Shown: positions 28,637 through 37,237 of the stretch, piece after piece
Numbering within the stretch: position 1 is the stretch's first letter
How the letters are laid out: every line of letters starts with the position of its first letter
Assembly: GCF_017583045.1 (NCBI RefSeq)
Contig: NZ_JAGFBF010000001.1
Span: forward strand, 372,001 to 436,000
Length of the DNA stretch: 64,000 bases
Direction of reading: 5' to 3'
Source: Leucobacter tardus
GTDB lineage: Bacteria > Actinomycetota > Actinomycetes > Actinomycetales > Microbacteriaceae
Made by a program: the position numbers and the translations under genes
The notes under the pieces: generated by a model
Databases searched by the model: none
What the model saw: only the letters and a program-made list of their open reading frames with translations
What the model was told of the DNA's origin: nothing

Positions 28637-30169
28637 ATGTCACAGGACGAAGTCGTCCACGTCCCGAGCCGCGCATCGGAGGGACTGACCGATCCGGCAC
28701 CCTCAGCGGTGTTCGCGATCAACGCGGGCATCAGCCCACGGCTCTACAACCGCGATCTCGCGCCCACCACGCGCTCCGGTCGCACCTGGAGCGCGTACAG
28801 CATCTTCACCCTCTGGGCGAACGACGTCCACAGCCTCGGCAACTACGTCTGGGCGATCGGTCTGTTCTCGCTCGGCATGAGCGGCGGCGCGATCCTCGGT
28901 GCCCTCGCCTTCGGGGCACTCTTCCTCTTCCTCCTCCTCACGCTCTCGGGCTACATGGGTGAGAAGACCGGCGTCCCGTTCCCGGTCATGAGCCGCATCT
29001 CCTTCGGCGTCTACGGCGCTCAGATCCCTGGCCTCCTGCGCGGCGCAGTGGCGATCGCGTGGTTCGGGATCCAGACCTACCTCGCCTCCCAGGTGCTCCA
29101 GGTCGTCATCATCGCGATCGCCCCCTCGGCCGCTGGCATGCAGGAGGGGTCGTTCCTCGGTCTCTCCGCGCTCGGCTGGATCAGCTTCCTCGCGCTCTGG
29201 GTCGTGCAGACGATCATCGTCAGCTACGGCATGGAGATGATCCGCAAGTACGAGGCGTTCGCCGGCCCCGTCATCCTCGTCACCTTCGTCGCGCTGGCGC
29301 TCTGGGTGTTCGCGCAGGCCGACTTCAGCATCGCCTGGTCGAACGGCGACCCGCTGACCGGTGCCGAGCTGTGGCTCGGCATGCTCGGCGCCGCCTCCGC
29401 ATGGGTCGCGATCTACGGCACGTTCGTGCTGAACTTCTGCGACTTCACCCGCGGAGCGATGTCGAAGAAGTCGATCGTGAAGGGCAACTTCTGGGGCATC
29501 CCCGTGAACATGCTCTTCTTCGGACTGGTCGTGCTCGCGCTCGCCGGCGGATCCTTCAAGATCAACGGTGTGGCGATCAGCTCCCCCGCGGATGTCGTCG
29601 CCGCGCTGCCCAACACGGTGCTGCTCGTCCTGGCGTCGCTCGCCCTCATCGTGCTCACCATCGCGGTGAACCTGATGGCGAACTTCGTCGCCCCGACCTA
29701 CGCGCTCACCAACCTGTTCCCCCGGCACCTGAACTTCCGCCGCGCGGCGCTCATCTCCGCGGTGATCGGGCTCGTGATCCTGCCCTGGAACATGTACAAC
29801 TCGCCGGTCGTGATCGGCATCTTCCTCAACGGACTCGGCGCACTGCTCGGACCGCTGTTCGGCATCATCATGGTCGACTACTGGCTCATCAAGAAGCAGC
29901 GGATCAACGTGCTCGACCTCTACACCGAGAACAACCGGGGCGAGTACCACTACCGCAACGGCTTCAACCCGCGCGCGGTCGCCGCACTCATCATCTCGGG
30001 ATCGCTCGCGCTGATCCTCACGTTCGTGCCGCTCTTCCACGCGATCAGCTCGTTCTCCTGGTTCATCGCGGCCAGCCTGGGCGCGCTGACCTATGCCGTG
30101 CTCGCGGATCGCCGCGGTCCCTTCACCGACGTGGACGGCGAGGAGATCGCCGTCGCCCCCACGCACTGA
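28637..30169 (+). CDS. NCS1 family allantoin permease
   Basis: A 510-residue membrane transporter of the nucleobase:cation symporter-1 family. About 12 hydrophobic segments are visible. NRDLAPTTRSGRTWSAYSIFTLWANDVHSLGNYVWAIGL at the N terminus is the family TM1 region; FGVYGAQIPGLLRGAVAIAWFGIQTYLA is TM3. Gene context (racemase, allantoinase) points to allantoin as substrate, although hydantoin or cytosine transporters share the fold. AAGGAG lies 6 bases before the ATG. First gene of the allantoin unit. Confidence 0.9.
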   Translation: MSQDEVVHVPSRASEGLTDPAPSAVFAINAGISPRLYNRDLAPTTRSGRTWSAYSIFTLWANDVHSLGNYVWAIGLFSLGMSGGAILGALAFGALFLFLLLTLSGYMGEKTGVPFPVMSRISFGVYGAQIPGLLRGAVAIAWFGIQTYLASQVLQVVIIAIAPSAAGMQEGSFLGLSALGWISFLALWVVQTIIVSYGMEMIRKYEAFAGPVILVTFVALALWVFAQADFSIAWSNGDPLTGAELWLGMLGAASAWVAIYGTFVLNFCDFTRGAMSKKSIVKGNFWGIPVNMLFFGLVVLALAGGSFKINGVAISSPADVVAALPNTVLLVLASLALIVLTIAVNLMANFVAPTYALTNLFPRHLNFRRAALISAVIGLVILPWNMYNSPVVIGIFLNGLGALLGPLFGIIMVDYWLIKKQRINVLDLYTENNRGEYHYRNGFNPRAVAALIISGSLALILTFVPLFHAISSFSWFIAASLGALTYAVLADRRGPFTDVDGEEIAVAPTH

Positions 30170-30197
30170 TCGAATGACGCCCAGGAGGCCCGAAACC

Positions 30198-30926
30198 ATG
30201 CGCATTCTCGTCGCGAACGTCAACACCACAGAGTCCATGACCGAGGGCATCGCCGAGGCGGCGAGGGCCGTCGCGTCGCCCGGAACCGAGATCGTCGGCA
30301 TCACCCCCGCGTTCGGCGCCGAGTCGTGCGAGGGCAACTTTGAAAGCTATCTCGCGGCGATCGCGGTGATGGACGCGATCCAGCGGTATGAGGGTGAATA
30401 CGACGCCGTGATCCAGGCCGGGTACGGCGAGCACGGTCGCGAAGGGCTGCAGGAGCTGCTCACCGTCCCGGTCGTCGACATCACCGAGGCCGCCGCATCG
30501 ACGGCTATGTACGTGGGTCGCAGCTACTCGGTGGTCACGACGCTCGACCGCACCGTCCCGCTCATCGAGGACCGCCTGCTGCTCGCGGGCATGATGGAGC
30601 GGTGCGCGTCCGTGCGCTCCTCAGGGCTCGGCGTGCTCGAGCTCGAGGCGGATCCGGAGCGCGCAGTCGAGGCCATCGTTGCCGAAGCGGAGCGCGCCGT
30701 CCGCGACGACCGTGCCGAAGTGATCGTGCTCGGATGCGGTGGCATGGCCGAACTGAAAGACCGCGTCGTCGAGCGCTGCGGCGTGCCCGTGGTCGACGGT
30801 GTCCAGGCGGCCGTCGCGGTCGCCGAAGGCCTCGTGCAGCTCGGCCTCACGACCTCGAAGTCGCGCACCTACGCGCCGCCGCGGCCGAAGCGCGTCACCG
30901 GTTTCCCGGTGCCGCGCGCATCGTGA
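30198..30926 (+). CDS. Asp/Glu/hydantoin racemase family, probable allantoin racemase
   Basis: A 242-residue racemase of the HyuE/HpxA group. It starts MRILVANVNTTESMTEGI and has the two catalytic cysteine regions of the family: the first in the loop AGYGEHGREG is replaced by Gly-rich sequence, while VLGCGGMAE carries a clear Cys. I could not identify the first Cys with confidence, so catalytic mechanism should be treated with care. AGGAGG precedes the ATG. Between allantoin permease and allantoinase, it most likely interconverts R- and S-allantoin so that both forms can be used. Confidence 0.8.
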   Translation: MRILVANVNTTESMTEGIAEAARAVASPGTEIVGITPAFGAESCEGNFESYLAAIAVMDAIQRYEGEYDAVIQAGYGEHGREGLQELLTVPVVDITEAAASTAMYVGRSYSVVTTLDRTVPLIEDRLLLAGMMERCASVRSSGLGVLELEADPERAVEAIVAEAERAVRDDRAEVIVLGCGGMAELKDRVVERCGVPVVDGVQAAVAVAEGLVQLGLTTSKSRTYAPPRPKRVTGFPVPRAS

Positions 30927-31004
30927 CGCCCCGGGCCGACCGCACCGTCGTGTCGGCGCAGCATACTGAATCCAGCACATCCCACGTTGAGGAGAGGCGA
31001 AGCA

Positions 31005-32405
31005 ATGAGTGAGGAACAGGCACCAGCGGACGAGGGACGCCCGGCGGGCAGCGGGAGCGAGGAGCACGGACGCTTCGACCTCGTCATCCGCGGCGAACGG
31101 GTGCTCACGACATCGGGGATCCGGCCGCGCGAGGTCGGGGTGCGCGACGGTGTCGTCGTCGCGCTGCAGCCTCTCGGCAACGGCCTCGAGGGCGACCGGG
31201 TGGTCGAGCTCGGCGACGACGAGACGCTCATTCCCGGGCTCGTCGATACCCACGTCCACGTGAACGAGCCCGGCCGCACCGAGTGGGAGGGGTTCGCATC
31301 GGCGACCCGTGCCGCGGCGAAGGGCGGCGTCACCACGATCCTGGACATGCCGCTCAACAGCATTCCGCCGACCATCGATGTCGCCGCGCTCGAGGAGAAG
31401 CGCGATGCCGCTCGCGAGCAGGCCTTCGTCGACGTCGGGTTCTGGGGCGGCGCCGTGCCGGGCAACACCGGAGAGCTGCGCGGTCTGCACGATGCCGGGG
31501 TCTTCGGATTCAAGTGCTTCCTGCTCCACTCTGGCGTCGACGAGTTCCCACCCCTCGACGCCGCAGAGATGGAGACGGATATGCGCGAACTGCGCACGTA
31601 CGACTCCATGCTCATCGTCCACGCCGAGGACTCCCGTGCGATCGACCACGCTCCGTCGCCCGAGGGCGACGTCTACGAGAAGTTCCTCCACTCCCGCCCA
31701 CGCGGCGCCGAGAACCTCGCGATCGCCGAGGTCATCGAACGTGCGCGCTGGACCGGCGCCCGCGCCCACATCCTGCACCTCTCCTCATCCGATGCGCTCG
31801 CCATGATCCGCACCGCGAAGAACGACGGGGTGCGCCTGACGGTCGAGACCTGCCCGCACTACCTCACGCTCACGGCCGAAGAGGTCCCGACCGGCGGGAC
31901 GGCGTACAAGTGCTGCCCGCCGATCCGTGAGGCATCGAACCGCGAACTGCTGTGGGAGGGACTGGCGGATGGCACCATCGACTACATCGCGAGCGACCAC
32001 TCCCCCTCGACGCTCGACCTCAAAGACCTCGAGAACGGCGACTTCGCCGTCGCGTGGGGCGGGGTCTCCTCGCTGCAGCTCGAACTGCCCGTGATCTGGA
32101 CCGAGGCCCGCCGGCGCGGCTTCTCGCTCGAGCAGGTCGTCTCGTGGATGGCGGAGAAGCCGGCGGACAACGTCGGGCTTACCGGCAAGGGTCGCATCGC
32201 GCTCGGCGGGGACGCCGACTTCTCGGTGTTCGCCGCCGATGACGCCTTCGTGGTCGACGTCTCGCACCTCGAGCACAAGAACCCCATCACCCCCTACGCC
32301 GGTCGCGCACTCTCGGGAGTGGTGCGGCGCACCTATCTGCACGGCCAGGAGATCGACGGCGAGACCCCGACGGGCCGGCTGCTCCGTCGCGGCATGATCG
32401 AATAA
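31005..32405 (+). CDS. allB: Allantoinase
   Basis: A 466-residue cyclic amidohydrolase that hydrolyses allantoin to allantoate. Metal ligands are recognisable: His83 and His85 in DTHVHVNEPG, the carboxylated Lys170 in FGFKCFL, His in IVHAEDS and ILHLSSSDAL, and Asp in ASDHSPS. The N-terminal 25 residues are charged and probably flexible. GAGGAG precedes the ATG at 31005. The next enzyme needed, allantoate amidohydrolase, is not in this unit or in the window. Confidence 0.95.
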   Translation: MSEEQAPADEGRPAGSGSEEHGRFDLVIRGERVLTTSGIRPREVGVRDGVVVALQPLGNGLEGDRVVELGDDETLIPGLVDTHVHVNEPGRTEWEGFASATRAAAKGGVTTILDMPLNSIPPTIDVAALEEKRDAAREQAFVDVGFWGGAVPGNTGELRGLHDAGVFGFKCFLLHSGVDEFPPLDAAEMETDMRELRTYDSMLIVHAEDSRAIDHAPSPEGDVYEKFLHSRPRGAENLAIAEVIERARWTGARAHILHLSSSDALAMIRTAKNDGVRLTVETCPHYLTLTAEEVPTGGTAYKCCPPIREASNRELLWEGLADGTIDYIASDHSPSTLDLKDLENGDFAVAWGGVSSLQLELPVIWTEARRRGFSLEQVVSWMAEKPADNVGLTGKGRIALGGDADFSVFAADDAFVVDVSHLEHKNPITPYAGRALSGVVRRTYLHGQEIDGETPTGRLLRRGMIE

Positions 32406-32439
32406 GCGAGAACAGGGTCGACGCGAGAGGAACACGCCC

Positions 32440-33585
32440 ATGACCGAGAACCACGACGCGCTGCCGCACGACGATGTCGACCCCGGGGGGCTGCTCGAAT
32501 ACTCCGTCGTCTTCACGGACCGGTCGCTCAATCACATGTCGCAGCGGTTCATCGGCGTCATGCAGGAGATCACCGATGTGCTGCTCGGCACCTACGATGC
32601 CGTGGGCGCAGCGATCGTGCCGGGCGGCGGCACCTACGCGATGGAGGCCGTCGCGCGGCAGCTCGCGCAGGGGCGGCGCTGTCTCGTGGTGCGCAACGGT
32701 CTGTTCTCGTATCGGTGGTCGCAGATCCTGGAGTCGGGCGCCATCGCCGACGCGGTGACCGTCTGCGCGGCCGGACCGACCGCGAACGAGGATCGAGCGT
32801 CGTGGGCGCCCGCGCCCCTCGACGAGATCGTCGCGACTATCCGCCGCGAGCGGCCGGAAGTCGTCTTCGCACCCCACGTCGAGACCGCCGCCGGCATCCA
32901 ACTGCCCAACGCGACGATCAGCGTGATCGCCGACGCGGTGCACGAGGTCGGTGGCCTTTTCGTGCTCGACTGCATCGCCTCGGGCGCGCAGTGGGTGTCG
33001 ATGGACGCCCTCGGCGTCGACGTGCTCATCAGCGCGCCGCAGAAGGGGTGGAGCGGTTCGCCCTGCGCCGGCTACGTGATGCTCGGACCCGCGGGTCGTG
33101 CCGCCGTCGAGTCCACGACCTCGTCGAGTTTCGCCGTCGATCTGCGCAAGTGGCTCTGCATCGCCGACGAGTATCGCGAGGGTCGCGCCCCGTACCACGC
33201 GACGATGCCGACCGATGCGCTCGCGCACAACGCGGCACTCATGCGGGAGGCGGTGGACCTCGGGCTCGAGCGCCTGCGCGAGGCGCAGGCCGAACTCGGG
33301 GCGCGCGTGCGGGCGCTGCTCGCCGAGCGGGGATTTCCCTCGGTCGCGGCGCCGGGCTTCGAGGCTCCGAGCGTCGTCGTCGTGCACACGGACGATGCGG
33401 CGCTGCAGTCGGGGGCCGCTCTCAGGCGAGCCGGCGTGCAGATCGCCGCGGGAGTCCCCCTCCACTGCGGTGAACCCGACGACTTCTCCACCTTCCGGAT
33501 CGGACTCTTCGGACTCGACAAGCTGGACGACATCGACGGCACCGTCGACCGACTGCGGACCGCACTCGACGCGCTGAGCCGCTGA
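32440..33585 (+). CDS. Class V aminotransferase, PucG/alanine-glyoxylate type
   Basis: A 381-residue PLP enzyme. The PLP lysine is Lys202 in SAPQKGWSG, with the conserved VLDCIASGAQ (PLP-ring Asp) upstream and GGGTYAMEAV near the N terminus. In allantoin clusters, PucG-type members transaminate (S)-ureidoglycine with glyoxylate, forming glycine; others use alanine as donor. Which applies cannot be read from sequence. It is 34 bases after allB and closes the allantoin unit. Having both this enzyme and AllE implies a branch at ureidoglycine or an independent glyoxylate-to-glycine step. Confidence 0.82.
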   Translation: MTENHDALPHDDVDPGGLLEYSVVFTDRSLNHMSQRFIGVMQEITDVLLGTYDAVGAAIVPGGGTYAMEAVARQLAQGRRCLVVRNGLFSYRWSQILESGAIADAVTVCAAGPTANEDRASWAPAPLDEIVATIRRERPEVVFAPHVETAAGIQLPNATISVIADAVHEVGGLFVLDCIASGAQWVSMDALGVDVLISAPQKGWSGSPCAGYVMLGPAGRAAVESTTSSSFAVDLRKWLCIADEYREGRAPYHATMPTDALAHNAALMREAVDLGLERLREAQAELGARVRALLAERGFPSVAAPGFEAPSVVVVHTDDAALQSGAALRRAGVQIAAGVPLHCGEPDDFSTFRIGLFGLDKLDDIDGTVDRLRTALDALSR

Positions 33586-33631
33586 ATCCGGCGGGACGGT
33601 CGGGATCTCACCGCCCCATCCGGCTCGAAAG

Positions 33632-33640
33632 TGCTAAGCT
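33632..33640 (+). promoter_or_regulatory. Extended -10 element for the rpsF operon
   Basis: TGCTAAGCT (33632-33640) is an extended -10 (TGN plus TAAGCT) about 110 bases before rpsF. No good -35 box is seen. It is the only convincing promoter element in the 166-base gap before the ribosomal operon. Confidence 0.4.
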
Positions 33641-33751
33641 GTACAGGTTGTCTGCGCGCACTGCACCCTGCGGTGCGCCTGGCACGATGCACAAGTACCC
33701 TCCTGCCACGGAAATCCCGTGGCCGCGAAGTCCGAAGGAGGTGGGTCAATA

Positions 33752-34114
33752 ATGCATCCGTACGAACTCATGGTTATCCTCGATCCCGGTATCGACGAGC
33801 GCACCGTGGCCCCCAGCATGGAGAAGTTCCTCGGCGTCATCCGCAACGCGGACGGCGAGATCGAGAACATCGACATCTGGGGCAAGCGTCGCCTGGCTTA
33901 CGAGATCAAGAAGCAGACCGAGGGCATCTACGTCGTGGTGAACTTCACCGCGACCTCAGAGGCCACCGACGAGCTCGATCGTCAGCTCGGCCTGAGCGAA
34001 GCAGTGCTCCGCACCAAGGTCCTCCGCTCCGACGAGCTCATCGCCCAGCGCGCCGAGCAGAAGCAGCGCGACGAGGCCAAGGCCGCACGCGCAGCCGCCA
34101 AGCAGGGCGCCTAG
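33752..34114 (+). CDS. rpsF: 30S ribosomal protein S6
   Basis: A 120-residue ribosomal protein of the small-subunit platform, binding next to S18. It begins [16 protein letters not shown] and has the conserved [26 protein letters not shown]. The C-terminal tail is rich in Ala, Lys and Glu. GGAGGTG lies about 10 bases upstream of the ATG. First gene of rpsF-ssb-rpsR-rplI, the usual actinobacterial order. Confidence 0.96.
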   Translation: MHPYELMVILDPGIDERTVAPSMEKFLGVIRNADGEIENIDIWGKRRLAYEIKKQTEGIYVVVNFTATSEATDELDRQLGLSEAVLRTKVLRSDELIAQRAEQKQRDEAKAARAAAKQGA

Positions 34115-34117
34115 TCC

Positions 34118-34642
34118 ATGGCCGGCGAGCCGCTCATCACCGTCGTCGGCAACCTCGTTGCCGACCCCGAGCCGCGTGTCAGCCAGGCTGGCAAGTCGTG
34201 GGTGACGTTCCGCATCGCCTCGACCCCCCGCGTGCGCGACCGCCAGTCGGGCGACTGGTCCGACGGCGAAGCGCTGTTCCTCGGCTGCCGCGCCTTCGGC
34301 GAGTACGCCGACAACATCGCCTCGTCGTTGACCAAGGGCATGCGCGTCATCGTGCAGGGCCGTCTGACGCAGCGCAGCTACACCGACAACCAGGGCCAGC
34401 AGCGCACCTCCCTCGACCTCGAGGTCGAAGAGGTCGGGCCCTCGCTCCGCTGGTCGACCGCTCAGGTCAGCCGCGGGCAGTCGCGTGGCCAGGGCGGCGG
34501 ATTCGGCGGCGGTCAGCCCGCCGGTCAGCCGAACTGGGGCCAGTCCGCAGCACCGCAGCAGCAGAGCAACCCCTGGACCAATTCGGGCCAGCAGGGCGGC
34601 GGCGACTTCGGTGGCGGCTTCGACGACGATCAACCTTTCTAA
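34118..34642 (+). CDS. ssb: Single-stranded DNA-binding protein
   Basis: A 174-residue SSB. Residues 1-110 form the OB fold ([21 protein letters not shown]...[19 protein letters not shown]...[12 protein letters not shown]). The linker is rich in Gly and Gln, and the protein ends DDDQPF, the acidic tip that recruits replication partners. It starts 3 bases after rpsF and has no strong ribosome binding site, so translation is probably coupled to rpsF. Confidence 0.96.
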   Translation: MAGEPLITVVGNLVADPEPRVSQAGKSWVTFRIASTPRVRDRQSGDWSDGEALFLGCRAFGEYADNIASSLTKGMRVIVQGRLTQRSYTDNQGQQRTSLDLEVEEVGPSLRWSTAQVSRGQSRGQGGGFGGGQPAGQPNWGQSAAPQQQSNPWTNSGQQGGGDFGGGFDDDQPF

Positions 34643-34665
34643 GACTCAGGAGAAAAGACCACATC

Positions 34666-34926
34666 ATGGCAGGCAAGTCCAGCGGCGCAGGCCGCAAGCC
34701 GGGCCGGGGCAAGAACGCAAAGCCCGTAGCGCCCGCAAAGAAGCAGACCGTCGGCGTCATCGATTACAAGGATGTCGCGACGCTGCGCAAGTTCATCTCT
34801 GAGCGCGGAAAAATCCGCGCGCGCCGTATCACTGGCGTTTCCGTGCAGGAGCAGCGTCTGATCGCGAAGGCCGTGAAGAACGCCCGCGAGATGGCGCTCC
34901 TCCCCTACGCCGGTTCCGGCCGCTAA
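34666..34926 (+). CDS. rpsR: 30S ribosomal protein S18
   Basis: An 86-residue ribosomal protein. The conserved core is [34 protein letters not shown], followed by the basic [14 protein letters not shown]. The N-terminal extension is Lys/Gly-rich. No zinc-binding Cys motif is present, so it is the Cys-free type. It lies between ssb and rplI, with AGGAG upstream of the ATG. Confidence 0.96.
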   Translation: MAGKSSGAGRKPGRGKNAKPVAPAKKQTVGVIDYKDVATLRKFISERGKIRARRITGVSVQEQRLIAKAVKNAREMALLPYAGSGR

Positions 34927-34936
34927 GGAGAGCATC

Positions 34937-35386
34937 ATGGCGAAAGTAATTCTGACGAATGAGGTTCAGGGTCTCGGTTCCGCGGGTGACGTGGTCGAGG
35001 TCAAGAACGGCTACGCGCGCAACTACCTGGTGCCGCAGGGCTACGGGGTCCACTGGACTCGTGGCGGCGAGGCTCAGGTGGCGCAGCTCCGCGCCGCACG
35101 CGACGCACGCGCACTCGCGTCCGTCGAGGACGCCCGCGCGCTGAAGACGAAGCTCGAAGAGGGCAAGATCCGCCTCTTCGCGAAGTCGGGCGCCGAGGGC
35201 CGTCTGTTCGGTGCGATCCGCCCGGCGAGCGTTGCCACCGCGGTCTCCGAGGCAGGCCTCGGCGAGATCGACAAGCGCAAGGTCACGCTGCCGGCGATCA
35301 AGTCGACCGGCGAGTACCGTGCGACGGTCCACCTGCACGAGGGTGTCGACGCAGAGATCACGCTGCAGATCATCGCCCAGCGCTGA
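34937..35386 (+). CDS. rplI: 50S ribosomal protein L9
   Basis: A 149-residue ribosomal protein with the typical two globular domains joined by a long helix. The N-terminal domain shows [26 protein letters not shown]; the connecting helix covers about residues 45-75; the C-terminal domain contains [22 protein letters not shown] precedes the ATG. Last gene of the operon, followed by a terminator. Confidence 0.96.
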   Translation: MAKVILTNEVQGLGSAGDVVEVKNGYARNYLVPQGYGVHWTRGGEAQVAQLRAARDARALASVEDARALKTKLEEGKIRLFAKSGAEGRLFGAIRPASVATAVSEAGLGEIDKRKVTLPAIKSTGEYRATVHLHEGVDAEITLQIIAQR

Positions 35387-35397
35387 TCAGCGGTTCC

Positions 35398-35442
35398 CAC
35401 AGCGGGGGGGGGGCTCCTCGGGGCCCCGCCCCGCTGTGTTTT
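35398..35442 (+). terminator. Terminator of the rpsF-rplI operon
   Basis: CACAGCGGGG (35398-35407) pairs with CCCCGCTGTG (35429-35438) and TTTT follows at 35439-35442. The loop includes a run of ten G residues (35404-35413) and a second possible GGGGC/GCCCC pairing. This is a rho-independent terminator. Confidence 0.85.
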
Positions 35443-35566
35443 CCACAGATGGTTGAACCTTTGGGATAACTCATGCCAGAGACGACATCGGTGTAATTAC
35501 TTCACGTGATTTTCCTGATCAGAAGTTACTTCCGGAAAAGTAGTTAACTGTGGATAACTATTCACA
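35439..35566. repeat. DnaA-box-like cluster downstream of rplI
   Basis: A perfect reverse DnaA box TGTGGATAA lies at 35549-35557. One-mismatch copies of TTATNCACA are at 35439-35447 (TTTTCCACA) and 35558-35566 (CTATTCACA). The stretch is AT-rich for this genome and otherwise contains no gene. Confidence 0.5.
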
Positions 35567-36905
35567 GTTGGAGCACACTCCGCGCGATCAGGAAGTACAG
35601 GATCAGCCCCGTAGCATCGACGAACGTGGTGATGAACGGGTTCGAGAACACGGCCGGATCGACGCGGATCGCCCGCGCTGCGAGCGGCATGATGCCGCCG
35701 ACCGCGGCGGCGGTGGTGCAGATCGCGAGCAGCGTCGCGCCGATGATGATGCCGATAGCGGGGGAGTAGATCAGGCCCGCCACCGCGAAGCCGAGTGCGC
35801 CGAGAAGCAGGCCGAGCAGTGCGCCGGCGCGCAGCTCGCGGCCCAGGACGCGCAGGATGTCCCGAGGTCGCACGTCGTCGAGCGCCAGAGCTCGCGTGAC
35901 GGTGGTCGCCGCCTGGTTGCCGGTGTTGCCCCCGGTGCCGATGAGCAGCGGGACGAAGAGGGCGAGCACGGTCACCTGAGCGAGCGTTTCCTCGAAGACC
36001 TCCAGCACGTGGACGGTCAGCGTCGCACCGACGGCGAGCACCAGCAACCAGACGATGCGCGAGCGCACGAGCGCGGTGACCGGGGTGGCGAGATAGGGCC
36101 GCCGCAGCGGCTCGACGCCGCCCTGGCGTGCCGCATCCTCGGTCTCGGACTCCTCGATGATCTTGACGGCGTCGTCGATCGTGAGCATGCCTACCAGGCG
36201 ATCTTCGCTGTCGACGATCGGCAGCGCCAGGAATCCGCGTTCCGTGCAGAGGCGCGCGGCGGACTCCGCCGGGTGCATCACGGTCGCCGTGACGACGTCC
36301 TCCATGAGGTGCGCGATGGGGGTGTCCTCAGCGGCTCCGATGAGATCTCGGAGGCTGACGACGCCGATCACCCGCCGACCGTCGGCGATGACCGGGATCG
36401 TGTAGACCGTCTCCGCCTGGTCGATACGGTCTCGCACCCGGACGAGCGTCTGGGCGACTGAGAACTCTGCGCGGGTGGTGACGTATTCGGGGGTCATCCG
36501 GCGACCGACCGACGCCTGCGGATACCCCAGCATGGACGCCGTGAGCTCGCGATCCTCCGGCGGGAGGTCGCGCATGAGTCGTGTCGCCAGCACGGCGGGT
36601 ACCTCGTCGAGCAGCCAGATCCGGTCGTCGGGGTCGAGGTCGGCGAAGAGCTGCGTCACCTCGGAGTCCTGCAGACCGTGGAGCAGTTCGCCCTGCAGCG
36701 CCGGCGGGAGCTCCTCGAAGAGGTCGAGCGCTCGCTGTTTCTCGAGCAGGCGGTAGAGGACCGCGCGGGGCTTCTGTTCGAATCGCTCGAACAAGGCGAC
36801 GAGATCGGCGATGTCGAGCGGAGACAGCTCGTGCGTCGCCGCGGCCAGGTCCTTGCGGTTCACCTGATCGCGGATGGTGTCGATGAGATCAGGGCTGAGA
36901 GGCAC
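35562..36905 (-). CDS. mgtE: MgtE family magnesium transporter
   Basis: An inner-membrane Mg2+ channel/transporter of about 447 residues. The N-terminal superhelical domain (LAAATHELSPLDIADLV...LADLDPDDRIWLLDEVP) is followed by two CBS domains (about residues 130-255) and five membrane helices beginning at SRIVWLLVLAVG, with the conserved PLLIGTGGNTGNQAATTVTRALA pore region. I favour the GTG at 36905, matching the family N terminus; an in-frame GTG at 36941 is possible. Neither has a clear ribosome binding site, and TATGGT close to 36905 could give a leaderless mRNA. It is convergent with rplI and divergent from dnaB. Confidence 0.9.
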   Translation of the reverse strand: MPLSPDLIDTIRDQVNRKDLAAATHELSPLDIADLVALFERFEQKPRAVLYRLLEKQRALDLFEELPPALQGELLHGLQDSEVTQLFADLDPDDRIWLLDEVPAVLATRLMRDLPPEDRELTASMLGYPQASVGRRMTPEYVTTRAEFSVAQTLVRVRDRIDQAETVYTIPVIADGRRVIGVVSLRDLIGAAEDTPIAHLMEDVVTATVMHPAESAARLCTERGFLALPIVDSEDRLVGMLTIDDAVKIIEESETEDAARQGGVEPLRRPYLATPVTALVRSRIVWLLVLAVGATLTVHVLEVFEETLAQVTVLALFVPLLIGTGGNTGNQAATTVTRALALDDVRPRDILRVLGRELRAGALLGLLLGALGFAVAGLIYSPAIGIIIGATLLAICTTAAAVGGIMPLAARAIRVDPAVFSNPFITTFVDATGLILYFLIARSVLQL

Positions 36906-37237
36906 ACGTGACCATACCAATTCGGCTCGGTGATTGTCCACAGGGATGACGCAGACAAAGCCTCAAGCTTCACCTGAGAGTTGAATAACTTGATCACCTG
37001 GGGAGAAAGAAACACCAGGTCACAGGAGCTAAAAAAGTTCCTCTGTTGCGGTAGTCCACAGGTTATCCCCAGATGTGTGGAAAAGGTTCGGGGTTTCCAC
37101 GGTCGTTATCCACGGAGTTATCCACAGGTCTCGATGGGGATATTTGGCGGGCGTGATAGTGGGGCCTAGCGTGAGTGTCTGGGGTGTGGTGTTGACTGTC
37201 AGCGACCACGGGCAGACCACAGAACAGGAGTCCAGAG
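36906..37237. other. mgtE-dnaB intergenic region with DnaA boxes
   Basis: About 330 bases without a gene. A perfect DnaA box TTATCCACA lies at 37118-37126. One-mismatch boxes lie at 36934-36942, 37063-37071, 37076-37084 (reverse) and 37106-37114. Four of the five fall within 64 bases. TTGACT at 37192-37197 may be a -35 box for dnaB, but no matching -10 is convincing. The cluster suggests DnaA control of dnaB or a DnaA-binding site near the origin. Confidence 0.55.

Noticed and set aside
28703-30337. Minus-strand open frame opposite the NCS1 permease; similar antisense frames at 10953-12197
   Set aside because: The composition (Asp, Glu, Arg, His) is that expected from reading hydrophobic membrane protein codons backwards.
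35404-35413. Run of ten G residues as a phase-variation tract
   Set aside because: It lies inside the rplI terminator loop and not within a coding or promoter region, so slippage would have little effect. It may be a sequencing-error hotspot.
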